The notes: generated by a model from the sequence alone, not told the origin. A DNA stretch of 64,000 bases from UBA7332 sp051652645 (GCA_051652645.1 JBOFUP010000019.1:1-64000); one strand, 5' to 3'; positions 26,286 through 35,246 are shown, numbered from the stretch's first letter. Numbers and translations: made by a program.

Positions 26286-27041
26286 TCAATCGAACTGTTT
26301 TCTCTTAAGTTCAAAGTATCTACCTAGGTATTTCTCTCTAACCACAGGATTTTCGGCAAGCTCCTCTGCTGTACCTTGGAATAGTATCTGTCCTTCGAAA
26401 AGCAGGTACGCTCTATCGGTAATATTGAGTGTCTCTTGAGCATTGTGGTCCGTGATAAGTATACCTATATTCTTATCCTTTAGCTTTGCCACGATGCCTT
26501 GAATATCTTCAACAGCAATAGGGTCGACTCCAGCAAATGGCTCATCAAGCATAATAAACTTAGGGTCAATGGCCAAACATCTAGCTATCTCAGTACGACG
26601 ACGCTCACCACCTGAGAGTTGATCACCAAGATTTTTACGTACTTTATGTAGTCTAAACTCAGATATTAGGCTTTCAAGCTTGTCTCTTTGATACTCTTTT
26701 GATTTATCAGTCATCTCGAGAACTGACTTTATATTGTCCTCGACGGTCATTTTACGAAAAACAGATGCCTCCTGAGCTAGATATCCAATACCATTTTGTG
26801 CTCTTTTATATACAGGAAACTCTGTAATATCAAGGTCATTAAGAAAGATTTTCCCTTCATTTGGTTGTACAAGGCCTGTTGTCATATAGAATGTTGTGGT
26901 CTTTCCAGCACCATTTGGGCCCATAAGTCCAACAATCTCACCTTGTTTGACATTTATAGATACGTGGTTAACCACGGTTCTGTTCTTATATTTCTTGACA
27001 AGTTCTTCAGTTCGAAGTACTAAAGGTTGTTGCTCGCTCAT
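26286..27041 (-). CDS. lptB: LPS export ABC transporter ATP-binding protein LptB
   Basis: LptB drives lipopolysaccharide extraction from the inner membrane together with LptF, LptG and LptC. Walker A GPNGAGKTT is at 41-49. The Q-loop region IGYLAQEASVFRKMTVEDNI is characteristic of LptB. The signature LSGGERRRTEIARCLA and Walker B FIMLDEPFAGVDP are intact. The 251-residue length is slightly above the E. coli protein. Partner genes are not nearby, as is usual. A -7 box lies about 33 bases upstream of the start. Confidence 0.93.
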   Translation of the reverse strand: MSEQQPLVLRTEELVKKYKNRTVVNHVSINVKQGEIVGLMGPNGAGKTTTFYMTTGLVQPNEGKIFLNDLDITEFPVYKRAQNGIGYLAQEASVFRKMTVEDNIKSVLEMTDKSKEYQRDKLESLISEFRLHKVRKNLGDQLSGGERRRTEIARCLAIDPKFIMLDEPFAGVDPIAVEDIQGIVAKLKDKNIGILITDHNAQETLNITDRAYLLFEGQILFQGTAEELAENPVVREKYLGRYFELKRKQFD

Positions 27042-27073
27042 CTGCTTGAGTTCTTAATTAACTGTATTTACTA

Positions 27074-27081
27074 CAAAAGTA
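27074..27081 (-). promoter_or_regulatory. possible lptB -7 box
   Basis: TACTTTTG on the minus strand matches TAnnTTTG 33 bases before the start codon. The -33 box is not clear. Confidence 0.45.
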
Positions 27082-27162
27082 GCAAAGAAATTCAACACTT
27101 CGCTTTAGTTGAAAACTAAAAAAGCGGTTTAATGGCTAATATTGCTAAGGTATATTATCAAA

Positions 27163-27195
27163 AAGGGGTGAGCCACACTTTGTGACTCACCCCTT
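27163..27195 (-). terminator. terminator after glmM
   Basis: AAGGGGTGAG (27163-27172) pairs with CTCACCCCTT (27186-27195), CAC/GTG extends the stem inward, and a T run follows on the minus strand. Confidence 0.8.
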
Positions 27196-27224
27196 CTAAT
27201 GGCTATATTTATTTATATAAGCTC

Positions 27225-28619
27225 TTATCTTGCTTGAGCAATCTGATGTATTACTGACATAATATCACCAGCCAAAGCTTCAGCTAATTCCATCGTAGCT
27301 GCCTCAGCATATATACGAATGATTGGCTCTGTATTTGATTTTCTAAGGTGTACCCACTTCTCTGGGAAGTCGATTTTAACACCATCGATATCATTAACTT
27401 GCTCGGAACTGTACTTCTGTTTAACCTCAGCCAAGATTGCATCAACATCTATAGATGGTGTAAGCTCAACCTTTTGCTTAGCAATACTGTATGCAGGATA
27501 AGTCGCTTTTAATGAAGATACTGTTTGAGCTTTGTGTGCTAGATGTGACAAGAATAGTGCAATACCAACGAGAGCATCACGGCCGTAGTGGCTAGCCGGA
27601 TAGATAACACCACCATTCCCCTCTCCACCAATAACAGCATTCGTCTCTTTCATCTTAGCAACAACGTTCACCTCACCAACGGCTGAAGCAGAATAGCTCT
27701 GAGAGTGTTTGTTTGTTACGTCTCTTAGAGCTCTTGTTGAACTAAGGTTAGAGACAGTGTTACCCGGAGTCTTAGATAGTACATAGTCAGCAATAGATAC
27801 AAGAGTATACTCTTCGCCGAACATAGATCCATCTTCACATATAATAGCAAGACGGTCTACATCTGGGTCTACTACAAACCCGACATCAGCTTTGCCTTGT
27901 TTCATAACAGAAGCTATCTCTGTTAGGTGTTCTGGAAGTGGTTCTGGATTGTGTGGGAAGTGTCCATTGGGTTCACAATAAAGAGCCTCAATCTGCTTGA
28001 CACCCAAAGCTTCAAGAAGCTCTGGAATTGCTACGCCCCCAACAGAGTTTACACAATCAATAGCGACTCTGAAGTTTGCTTTGCGAATAGCATCAAGGTC
28101 AACAAGCTCAAGAGCAAGTACATGTTCTATATGTTTTGCTGTGTAACTATTATCAACACGCTCACTACCTATTTCATCAACTTGAGCAAAGTCAAAATCT
28201 TCTGCTTCTGCTATCTTAAGGATAGTCTCTCCCTCAGCTCCATTAAGGAATTCACCCTTTTGGTTAAGAAGTTTAAGTGCATTCCACTGTTTTGGATTAT
28301 GAGATGCGGTAAGAATAATACCACCACAAGCTCCCTCCATCGTAACTGCTAGTTCTGTGGTTGGGGTTGTTGCTAGTCCTATGTTTACTACATTGAATCC
28401 CATACCCATAAGTGTCCCAACAACAATGTGTTGAACCATCTCACCTGAGATACGAGCATCACGACCAACAACTATAGTATTACTCTCTAGGGTTGTTGTT
28501 CTTTTAATGAATGTGGCGTAAGCAGATGTAAACTTAACTATGTCTAGAGGACTTAGTCCGTCTCCTACTCTCCCGCCGATAGTTCCACGAATACCGGAAA
28601 TAGATTTAATTAGTGTCAT
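27225..28619 (-). CDS. glmM: phosphoglucosamine mutase
   Basis: GlmM converts glucosamine-6-phosphate to glucosamine-1-phosphate for UDP-GlcNAc and cell-wall synthesis. The phosphohexomutase landmarks are all present: the active-site serine S106 in TASHNP, the metal-binding DPDVDR, the sugar-binding GEGNGGV and the phosphate-binding RKSNTEPIIRIYAEA near the end. The 464-residue length fits the Bacteroidota form. A phosphomannomutase activity cannot be excluded from sequence. It is the last gene of a unit with DUF4827 and a DHH phosphoesterase, 23 bases after the former. Confidence 0.85.
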   Translation of the reverse strand: MTLIKSISGIRGTIGGRVGDGLSPLDIVKFTSAYATFIKRTTTLESNTIVVGRDARISGEMVQHIVVGTLMGMGFNVVNIGLATTPTTELAVTMEGACGGIILTASHNPKQWNALKLLNQKGEFLNGAEGETILKIAEAEDFDFAQVDEIGSERVDNSYTAKHIEHVLALELVDLDAIRKANFRVAIDCVNSVGGVAIPELLEALGVKQIEALYCEPNGHFPHNPEPLPEHLTEIASVMKQGKADVGFVVDPDVDRLAIICEDGSMFGEEYTLVSIADYVLSKTPGNTVSNLSSTRALRDVTNKHSQSYSASAVGEVNVVAKMKETNAVIGGEGNGGVIYPASHYGRDALVGIALFLSHLAHKAQTVSSLKATYPAYSIAKQKVELTPSIDVDAILAEVKQKYSSEQVNDIDGVKIDFPEKWVHLRKSNTEPIIRIYAEAATMELAEALAGDIMSVIHQIAQAR

Positions 28620-28642
28620 AAGGGTCTCTATTTATATCTTTG

Positions 28643-29185
28643 TTAATTCTTTACAATTATCTGAGTATACTTCACATTGCCATAATACATAGGCGACACA
28701 GAAGTAATATCACTTGTGAATCCCTGTTTAGAAGGTGCAATAATACGTACAACACCATTCTTACCAACATACTTCAACGGGAATGCTAATGCAGCACTTG
28801 CTCCAGTATTAGTTGGGTTGTTATAAGTGAAGGTAAGAGGGTCTGAATTCTGAAGATTACCTATTGAGTCTGTTGAGTTATCCTTGATGTAAATAACATC
28901 TGAAAGACGTATTGAAACCTCAGAACGACCGATAGCCATCACTGAAGTGTCTCCCCACTCAACTACTTGGAAGTAGATCCCAGTAGAGTCATGCTTATAG
29001 AACTCTTTTTCTCCAAATTCCTCTGGTATATAACTAATAATCTTTAGATCATTCTCAGAGATAAATCTTTTAATTGCCTTTTTCTCCTCATCCAATAGTT
29101 GTGCATAACTCTTGTTATCGCTACACGATGTCCCCAATACTATGCCTACAATGCAAAGCGACACAAAATAAAAAAGTTTCTTCAT
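28643..29185 (-). CDS. DUF4827 lipoprotein, FKBP-like
   Basis: This 180-residue protein has a lipoprotein signal ending in GTSCSDN (cysteine near residue 21). Its body matches DUF4827: YAQLLDEEKKAIKRFISENDLKII near 28-52, then a region that resembles an FKBP-type peptidyl-prolyl isomerase fold (VIYIKDN, ALAFPLKYVGKNGVVRIIAPSKQGF). FKBP-type catalytic residues are not obvious, so folding activity is uncertain. It lies between a DHH phosphoesterase gene (39 bases upstream) and glmM (23 bases downstream), which suggests one transcript, but no functional link is evident. Confidence 0.75.
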   Translation of the reverse strand: MKKLFYFVSLCIVGIVLGTSCSDNKSYAQLLDEEKKAIKRFISENDLKIISYIPEEFGEKEFYKHDSTGIYFQVVEWGDTSVMAIGRSEVSIRLSDVIYIKDNSTDSIGNLQNSDPLTFTYNNPTNTGASAALAFPLKYVGKNGVVRIIAPSKQGFTSDITSVSPMYYGNVKYTQIIVKN

Positions 29186-29224
29186 CTTATAATTTAGTCT
29201 ATTATTATACTGAAAATTAAGTAA

Positions 29225-30247
29225 TCACTTACTTGACAAGAACTCAGGTAGTACTTTATGAAAAAGTTCTACCCCCTCTTTCATAGATGCAAACCAGGCC
29301 CCACCCGCTGCATTCTTATGACCACCACCAGAAAAATATTCATTTGCAAGCTTATTAACCGCAATATCACCTTTAGAACGCAGAGAGATTTTTATCTTCC
29401 CTACATCCTCCTTAAAGAGAGCAACACAGTCGATACCTTTTATAGTAAGCGGCACGTTAACTAATCCATCAACATCACCTTTTTGATAGTTGTAACGATT
29501 CATCTCCTCAATAGAAAGAGTTATTACAGCTGCTCTAAGGTCAGGAAAAATCTCCATATTGTTAGATATAGCGTAACTATTTAATCGAAGTCGGCTTTCG
29601 CTTTGATTGTGAAATATATCCCTATAGATCTGCTCCTTATTCACACCCTTCTTTAGAAGTTCTGCTATGATATAGTATATCTCCGGTGAGTTTGAGTTGT
29701 ACGAGAAGTTGCCCGTATCAGTCATCATTGCCGTATAAATGGCTTCTGCTGCATATTTATTAATATCTTCAAAATATCCCATTCGACAAACAACACGGAA
29801 GACCATCTCTCCTGTTGAACTCATCTTAGGGTAAGAGATCATAGCATCTGCCTCCATCTCTGGATTCTCGTGATGATCAATCATAATTATCTTGGATTTA
29901 GCCGTAAGGAGAAGATTCTGCATCTTGCCCAAACGAGCTGCACCATTAAAGTCTAAGCATATTATTAGTTCTGAAGCATCAATACACTCCTGAGCCAACC
30001 CCTCATTCTTGTCAAACACTAATATATCATGAGCCCCCTTCATCCATAAAAGATTAGAAGCTATCTCATCAGGCACAATAACCTGTACATCCTTATCCTG
30101 CTCAAGAAGGAAGTGATACATACCCAATGATGAGCCTATAGCGTCACCATCCGGAGAGGTATGAGTTAGTATAACTATCTTGTCATACTTCTCTATTAAT
30201 CTTTTTGCTTGCTGTATCTTATGCTCGTCAATAATTTTTGTAATCAT
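29225..30247 (-). CDS. DHH-family phosphoesterase (NrnA-like oligoribonuclease/pAp phosphatase)
   Basis: The 340-residue protein follows the NrnA plan. The N-terminal DHH domain has HTSPDGDAIGSSLGM (about 29-43), CLDFNGAARLG and the name-giving DHH in MIDHHENP. The C-terminal DHHA1 domain ends with SGGGHKNAAGGAW. Such enzymes degrade very short RNA and 3'-phosphoadenosine 5'-phosphate in the cytoplasm. It is the first gene of a three-gene unit with DUF4827 and glmM. A -7-like box (minus strand TATTTTTG at 30268-30275) lies 21 bases upstream. Confidence 0.9.
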   Translation of the reverse strand: MITKIIDEHKIQQAKRLIEKYDKIVILTHTSPDGDAIGSSLGMYHFLLEQDKDVQVIVPDEIASNLLWMKGAHDILVFDKNEGLAQECIDASELIICLDFNGAARLGKMQNLLLTAKSKIIMIDHHENPEMEADAMISYPKMSSTGEMVFRVVCRMGYFEDINKYAAEAIYTAMMTDTGNFSYNSNSPEIYYIIAELLKKGVNKEQIYRDIFHNQSESRLRLNSYAISNNMEIFPDLRAAVITLSIEEMNRYNYQKGDVDGLVNVPLTIKGIDCVALFKEDVGKIKISLRSKGDIAVNKLANEYFSGGGHKNAAGGAWFASMKEGVELFHKVLPEFLSSK

Positions 30248-30332
30248 CCTTAGCTATTATTTATGGACAAAAATAATCAATATTCCCAATGGTAGATAGC
30301 ATTTATAGCATTAGGTTAGAAAAATATTCTTT

Positions 30333-31808
30333 TTATAATGCTCCAAGGGCTGATTTGATTGCACCTCTTATCTGGTCGGCCTCTAACTTATTCTCCTTAA
30401 TAAGTGAGAGTATATAGTTTAGATAGCGATCTTTGTTACTGAAACCGCACAATTGAAATAATCTACTTCGTGACATCATCCCCTTTTGGTTGTAAACACG
30501 AAGTATTGAATTATAATCCTCATTTAATACATATAACCTAAACTCATCGCATATTGCGCTCCAAATAGATATAGTATCAATACCATCGGTGAGTGTTTTA
30601 ATGTGGAGAGATAGCTCGTCAATACTCTCCACTCTCACATCTATCATCAGCTCGATCTTACGCCTAAGCTGATGACGAGTATGAAGAAGAGCTTGATACT
30701 CTAGCTCCTCCTGAAAAAGATTAATTACATTTCTCTTTATTTGAAAAAAAACTTCACTTTCATCAAAAAGCATACGTCTAGCAACGGCCCTAATGACAGG
30801 CTCCATCATAAGTAGATTTTCAACTTCAGCAACATTTGGCACAAAAATATTCTTTCTTCTTAAAGAATCCGCCTCTGCATTGGTCCTTCTATCTCTATCG
30901 ACTATCCCGTATGAATCTAAAAGATGAAATCTTCGCTGTTCGGCAAAAGCTTTTGTCGTATCAATAACCTTAGTACAACTACCCAAAGGTTTTACTGTAT
31001 AATCTGGAAAGATAAGTGGATATAGCTTACTATCAATACTTAACTTATCAGTACCCTCAATGAAAAGTATTGGTTTTCTACTTCCTAACATCTCTAGATA
31101 AATCTCCTCGGGAAAGTTATCTATTGTATCTATCACACCATAGTCCCAATATAGATTTGTTGAACTGATAGACTTAATCCATATCTTTAGACTATTTGTA
31201 CGAGATGAGGTAAAAGATATATCGTGAGTTAGATATATAAAAGTGGCATCTGGACGAGACCTCTCTATCTCGTCCCATACCTGAGATAGTAAGTTGCGTC
31301 CTAAGTGAAGCTCTGGTTCGTCAACAACAATTATCGAGTTTTCGGGAGAAGAAAGAGTAACTCCTAAGAGGTAGAAGATAATCTTTTCACCCTCACTCAT
31401 CTGAGATAGGTCATAGCTTAAACCCTGAGAAAGATCTTCATTAGGATTTAGCATTAGTTTGGACTCTCGGATAATAAGAGAGGAATATGGCAGAAGCCTC
31501 TTCCAAATATCTCTTATCTTATCTAGTTTTGTTTCTCTTGGCCCTATGAATTGAGAGTATTCTCGATAGCTATGCTTATACTCTAACGCTACCCTAATCT
31601 CCTCCTCCATAAGAGTACGAATCAAATCGTCGATACAGGAGAACGCTTTTAGTAAAGATAGCATTAAAGCATTACTATTAAGTCGAGCTAATTCATTACC
31701 AAAACGGCTTTTCCCTGAACCATTTGCTCCTACAACAACAATAGAGTTGTACCCATGTAGATCAGTGATTGGAAGTGGCACTCTACTTGGAGGTAATATA
31801 ATATTCAT
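30333..31808 (-). CDS. AAA ATPase fused to a DUF4435 (TOPRIM-like) domain, resembles PARIS AriA-AriB
   Basis: This 491-residue protein has an ABC/AAA-type ATPase: Walker A GANGSGKS (27-34), signature LSQMSEGEK (134-142), Walker B VVDEPE (161-166) and a switch histidine in LTHD. From about 245 it continues into a DUF4435 domain: FIEGTDKLS (E251), VDRDR (D304 and D306) and VAEVENLL (about 326-333), which fit a TOPRIM-like metal site. In PARIS defence systems these two parts are AriA and AriB, sometimes fused. Its surroundings are housekeeping genes rather than a defence island. It appears to be a single-gene unit with a gap on both sides. Defence function is inference. Confidence 0.75.
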   Translation of the reverse strand: MNIILPPSRVPLPITDLHGYNSIVVVGANGSGKSRFGNELARLNSNALMLSLLKAFSCIDDLIRTLMEEEIRVALEYKHSYREYSQFIGPRETKLDKIRDIWKRLLPYSSLIIRESKLMLNPNEDLSQGLSYDLSQMSEGEKIIFYLLGVTLSSPENSIIVVDEPELHLGRNLLSQVWDEIERSRPDATFIYLTHDISFTSSRTNSLKIWIKSISSTNLYWDYGVIDTIDNFPEEIYLEMLGSRKPILFIEGTDKLSIDSKLYPLIFPDYTVKPLGSCTKVIDTTKAFAEQRRFHLLDSYGIVDRDRRTNAEADSLRRKNIFVPNVAEVENLLMMEPVIRAVARRMLFDESEVFFQIKRNVINLFQEELEYQALLHTRHQLRRKIELMIDVRVESIDELSLHIKTLTDGIDTISIWSAICDEFRLYVLNEDYNSILRVYNQKGMMSRSRLFQLCGFSNKDRYLNYILSLIKENKLEADQIRGAIKSALGAL

Positions 31809-31836
31809 AGCATAGATAAATTGGTTAAAAGAACAA

Positions 31837-31896
31837 AGAGGCAGACAACTTAGCCTACTATCAATACTATTGATGTTAGGCTAAGTATCTACCTCT
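31837..31896 (-). terminator. terminator after the DHODH-like gene
   Basis: The hairpin is nested. AGAGG (31837-31841) pairs with CCTCT (31892-31896), ACTTAGCCTA (31848-31857) with TAGGCTAAGT (31877-31886) and ATCAA with TTGAT inside. A T-rich stretch follows on the minus strand. Confidence 0.75.
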
Positions 31897-31913
31897 ATAA
31901 GTAAAATCTTATA

Positions 31914-32888
31914 TTACACTTTTCTATTTGTGAAGTACTTCATAAACTGAGTACGCTCATAGAATGTGGTATCTTGTTTGTCCCCATAAGAGAGTAATCC
32001 TCGAATATCAGAAATCTTGCGATACCCTTTACTCTTCATCCACTCCTCAATACATATAAGCATCTGAGATACGACGGAGCTTCCGTGGTTATATATAGTT
32101 GAGCAAAGCTGAACAGTGGTTGCTCCAGCCAAGATAACCTTCAAAGCATCCTCCCATTCGTGAACACCTGTAGATGCAGAAAGATCAATATTTGTTGTCT
32201 TTCCAGAAACAATACCAACCCATCTTATTACTTTGCTTAGGTCACTAGGATTACTAAACACATCCCCAGAGGTAAACTCCAAAGTATTAATGTTTATATC
32301 CACTGGGTAGAAGCGATTAAAAAGAACTACCCCTTTTGCGCCAGCACCCTTAAGCGACTCAACTAGGTGAACCAGATTAGAATGATTCTCCCCAATCTTC
32401 ACGATAACGGGTATAGATAGCTGCTTTACTACATCTCTTACAATAGCTACATGTTCAGCTACACTATCTTGCGCACTCTTCTCAGAATGTACTATGCTAA
32501 TATTTAACTCTAAAGCTGATGCTCCAGCCTCTTGTATAGCTTTAGCATAAGTGATCCATTTACCTGTCTTATAACAGTTAACACTTGCAATCACTGGTAT
32601 AGCGAGAGACTTTGAAGCACTCTTAACAAGTGATAGATACTCGTTCATTCTCTCTGCCTCAATATATCCAGAGAGATAATCAGCAGCCTCTGGATAATCA
32701 TTATTGATCATCGACTGAGCTGTTATTATATCAATCTGCTCCTCAAAAAGAGACTTTAAGACGATAGCACCCACACCGGCTTGTTCCATCTCTAGACACT
32801 TCTCAAGCGAATTTGTCAATCCAGAACTACTCACTATTAGTGGGTTTCTCAAGGTTAAACCAGCATAGTTTACTTCTAAATTTACCAT
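31914..32888 (-). CDS. dihydroorotate dehydrogenase-like flavoprotein, catalytic cysteine missing
   Basis: The 324-residue protein has the TIM-barrel pattern of class 1 dihydroorotate dehydrogenase: MVNLEVNYAGLTLRNPLIVSSSGLT at the start, GVGAIVLKSLFEEQI, IPVIVKIG and ILAGATTVQLCS. In true DHODH the loop reads ELNLSCPN with the catalytic cysteine; here it is ELNISIVH, so cysteine is replaced by isoleucine. It is therefore probably not pyrD but one of the dehydrogenase-like proteins common in Bacteroidota. The reaction is unknown. It follows yggS by about 50 bases and may be co-transcribed with it. Confidence 0.75.
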   Translation of the reverse strand: MVNLEVNYAGLTLRNPLIVSSSGLTNSLEKCLEMEQAGVGAIVLKSLFEEQIDIITAQSMINNDYPEAADYLSGYIEAERMNEYLSLVKSASKSLAIPVIASVNCYKTGKWITYAKAIQEAGASALELNISIVHSEKSAQDSVAEHVAIVRDVVKQLSIPVIVKIGENHSNLVHLVESLKGAGAKGVVLFNRFYPVDININTLEFTSGDVFSNPSDLSKVIRWVGIVSGKTTNIDLSASTGVHEWEDALKVILAGATTVQLCSTIYNHGSSVVSQMLICIEEWMKSKGYRKISDIRGLLSYGDKQDTTFYERTQFMKYFTNRKV

Positions 32889-32939
32889 AGTATTGTTCGA
32901 TTAAATAGCTTGTTATTAAATTAGTTAAGCAAAGTGAGA

Positions 32940-33608
32940 CTATTGACGCACACCAAAGATTGTACTACCTATACGAACATAAGTACTACCCTCCTCAACT
33001 GCAAGTTTATAGTCATCAGACATACCCATAGATAGTTCACAAAAACCTGGCTTGTCTTTCATAAGAGTCTCTCTTAGTTCATTAAAGAAAGATGATAATG
33101 AATGAAATTCGCTCTTTATCATCTCGCGATCATCAGTATATGTTGCCATTCCCATCAATCCAACTATCTCAACACTTTTTAGTGAACTAAAGAACTCACT
33201 CTCAAGTAGCTCCCGACACTCCTTAAAATCAAAACCAAATTTAGTATCCTCTTGCGCAATATGAATCTGAAGAAAACACTTAATCTTTCGTTCCGCTTTC
33301 AGAGCAAAACGCTCTACTTCAGCTAAAAGTTTAGGTGAGTCTATACTATGAATAGTGTCAGCAATAGCGACTACTTGTTTTACTTTATTGGTCTGAAGAT
33401 GCCCTATAAAGTGCCACTCTATATCTTTAGGCAACTCAGCCTGCTTAGAAACAAGCTCCTGCACTCTACTCTCTCCAAAAATACGCTGACCCGCATCATA
33501 TGCCTCTTGAATAGATTCAGAAGGATGAAACTTTGATACGGCAATAAGGCGACACTCCTTAGGGAGCGTCGCCTTAATCTCTTCTATCTTATTCTGTATA
33601 TGACTCAT
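32940..33608 (-). CDS. PLP homeostasis protein of the YggS/PROSC family
   Basis: This protein binds pyridoxal phosphate and keeps the cofactor balance in the cytoplasm; it is a single-domain TIM barrel without a known substrate. The PLP lysine is in LIAVSKFHP near the N-terminus. Other landmarks are IFGESRVQE, WHFIGHLQTNKVK, GLMGMATYTDD, LSMGMSDDYKLAVEEGSTYVRIGSTIFG. I prefer the ATG at 33608 (MSHIQNKI) over 33632, which reduces but does not remove the overlap with the upstream DUF4494 gene (20 bases). The overlap implies coupled translation. Confidence 0.92.
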   Translation of the reverse strand: MSHIQNKIEEIKATLPKECRLIAVSKFHPSESIQEAYDAGQRIFGESRVQELVSKQAELPKDIEWHFIGHLQTNKVKQVVAIADTIHSIDSPKLLAEVERFALKAERKIKCFLQIHIAQEDTKFGFDFKECRELLESEFFSSLKSVEIVGLMGMATYTDDREMIKSEFHSLSSFFNELRETLMKDKPGFCELSMGMSDDYKLAVEEGSTYVRIGSTIFGVRQ

Positions 33609-34059
33609 ACTCAGGTTTTGCATCTTCCCCATCCTCTGAGAATGGGAAAATATCCATTATCATAGTTTCCGAAACAGAAGCAATAATATAATCGGCCATT
33701 GTGCCTTTCATACCATTATCTAAGTTTGCAACAGCCTCACGAAGATCACCCGCTTGAACAAGCATGGCTACAGATGTCTTCTTTTCAACGCCGCTACGCT
33801 CATCAAGAGTTACAAATTGAACTTTACACTTAAACCATCTATCACCAGTTTCGTCAGTAAATATTTCGCTAATACGAGCACGTTTGATATCCTCAACAGT
33901 AAACTCACCCGTAATAAAAGGAGAAACCTCCTTGATGATGCGAGCCTCAGCCTCAGTGAAAGAAAGAGCATCAACTAGATATGGTTCAGTAACCTTCTTT
34001 ACCATACCATTCTCCATCGTTTTTTCGTAACGAACCTTACACTCAAACCAGTTATTCAT
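33589..34059 (-). CDS. DUF4494 protein
   Basis: I chose the ATG at 34059 (MNNWFECKVRYEKTM), which gives the usual start of this small family; an upstream ATG at 34116 would add 19 unrelated residues. The 156-residue protein shows the pattern twice: WFECKVRYEKTMENG near the start and WFKCKVQFVTLDERSG in the middle, so it may be an internal duplication of a small beta domain. Its function is unknown. Its end overlaps the start of yggS by 20 bases. A -7-like box is present at 34095-34102 (minus strand TATATTTG). Confidence 0.75.
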   Translation of the reverse strand: MNNWFECKVRYEKTMENGMVKKVTEPYLVDALSFTEAEARIIKEVSPFITGEFTVEDIKRARISEIFTDETGDRWFKCKVQFVTLDERSGVEKKTSVAMLVQAGDLREAVANLDNGMKGTMADYIIASVSETMIMDIFPFSEDGEDAKPEYESYTE

Positions 34060-34127
34060 ATCTTTTTTTCCTTTAGTTTTATTTATTGCTACTACAAATA
34101 TATCAATTAATTTCAACTATCATCACG

Positions 34128-35057
34128 TTATAGCCATCTCCTATTTTTAAAAAATAGGAATGCTACTATAGATACGATTATTGAAATTAGTATTATTATC
34201 AAAAAGCCCCATCTTGAAGTTTCAAATAGGTTGGGGACATTCATTCCATAAAAACTAGCTACGCCAGTTGGTATCATTAAGAGTATAGACACAGAAGTCA
34301 ATCGCTTCATTATCACATTGAGGTTATTAGATATAATTGAGGCGAAAGCATCCATCATACCGGCCAAAATATTTGAAGCAATATCAGCTGAAGCGTGAGC
34401 CTGCTGAAGCTCTATATCTACATCTTCTAGTAACTCCTGATCATACTCAAGAGCAGAGTGACGCAGGTAGTTCTTGAGTTTGAGAAGAAGTATCTCATTC
34501 CCTCTTATAGAGGTTATAAAATACACGAGGGTCTTCTCCAGCTTCATTAAATGAAGAAGCTCCTCATTACGTATGGATCTCTCCAATTCCTTCTCTGCAT
34601 TACGAATATTACTATTGATCTGCTTTAAATACTTTAGAAACCACACCGAGGATGAAATAAAAAGACTCAGAACTATGTCAATATTCTGACGCCCTTGCAT
34701 AGCCTTTCGCTTTGAATGTGCTATAAAGTCATTAATCATCTCAGCTGGATAGTTGCATACCGAGACTAGAACATCCCCCTTCATAATAATACCAAATGGC
34801 ACTGTCACAAATGATCCGTCTACCTCTATTGATCTGGCTGGGATACGCATAAGTATCATTCTCCATCCATTCTCTACCTCAATACGAGGGCGCTCCTCAT
34901 CATCAGCGATATCATTTAGAAAAGATTCTGGAATACCCAACTCATCAATCAAGTATAACAAATCATCGCTCGTTGCCATCTGCACATTAACCCATGCACC
35001 AGACACCCAAGAGTCGACCTCTTGAAAGCCATGGTTACAGACCAAAAATCTAATCAT
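34128..35057 (-). CDS. corA: CorA-family magnesium/divalent cation transporter
   Basis: The 309-residue protein has a large N-terminal cytoplasmic domain with a long helical section (about 130-240) and two C-terminal membrane helices. The family motif GMN follows the first helix, in VASFYGMNVPNLF, and the protein ends in a second helix with a basic tail (FFKNRRWL). CorA forms pentameric channels for Mg2+ and sometimes Co2+ or Ni2+. The leader ahead of it contains two mutually exclusive hairpins that could regulate expression. Specificity for Mg2+ is assumed from the family. Confidence 0.92.
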   Translation of the reverse strand: MIRFLVCNHGFQEVDSWVSGAWVNVQMATSDDLLYLIDELGIPESFLNDIADDEERPRIEVENGWRMILMRIPARSIEVDGSFVTVPFGIIMKGDVLVSVCNYPAEMINDFIAHSKRKAMQGRQNIDIVLSLFISSSVWFLKYLKQINSNIRNAEKELERSIRNEELLHLMKLEKTLVYFITSIRGNEILLLKLKNYLRHSALEYDQELLEDVDIELQQAHASADIASNILAGMMDAFASIISNNLNVIMKRLTSVSILLMIPTGVASFYGMNVPNLFETSRWGFLIIILISIIVSIVAFLFFKNRRWL

Positions 35058-35070
35058 ATAGAAATATCTC

Positions 35071-35115
35071 CCTCTTTTCTTAATTACTATTGTACGAAAA
35101 GAGGAAGCAACCTCC
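35071..35115 (-). promoter_or_regulatory. corA leader with two competing hairpins
   Basis: In the transcript, CCUCUUUUC (from 35096-35104) can pair with GAAAAGAGG (from 35071-35079) to form a 9-bp stem just before the start codon. The same CCUCUU can instead pair with an upstream AGGAGG to give a 6-bp hairpin with one G-U pair. Only one can form at a time. The 3' arm covers the purine-rich GAGGGAG ahead of the AUG. Confidence 0.4.
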
Positions 35116-35197
35116 TATCGTATCAAATCAATACATATTAACCTATAACTATCGTCATCCATTGTACACTACAATAAAAATTCCTTGAAATTGTCTG

Positions 35198-35205
35198 CAA
35201 ATATA
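35198..35205 (-). promoter_or_regulatory. possible corA -7 box
   Basis: TATATTTG on the minus strand fits TAnnTTTG. The leader would be about 135 nt, enough to contain both hairpins. No clear -33 box is seen, partly because a terminator occupies that position. Confidence 0.35.
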
Positions 35206-35211
35206 GTCAAA

Positions 35212-35246
35212 AGCCTCCACAAAGACGAAAACTCTTTGTGGAGGCT
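35212..35246 (-). terminator. terminator after the nitronate monooxygenase-like gene
   Basis: AGCCTCCACAAAG (35212-35224) pairs perfectly with CTTTGTGGAGGCT (35234-35246), followed by TTTTG on the minus strand. Confidence 0.85.
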
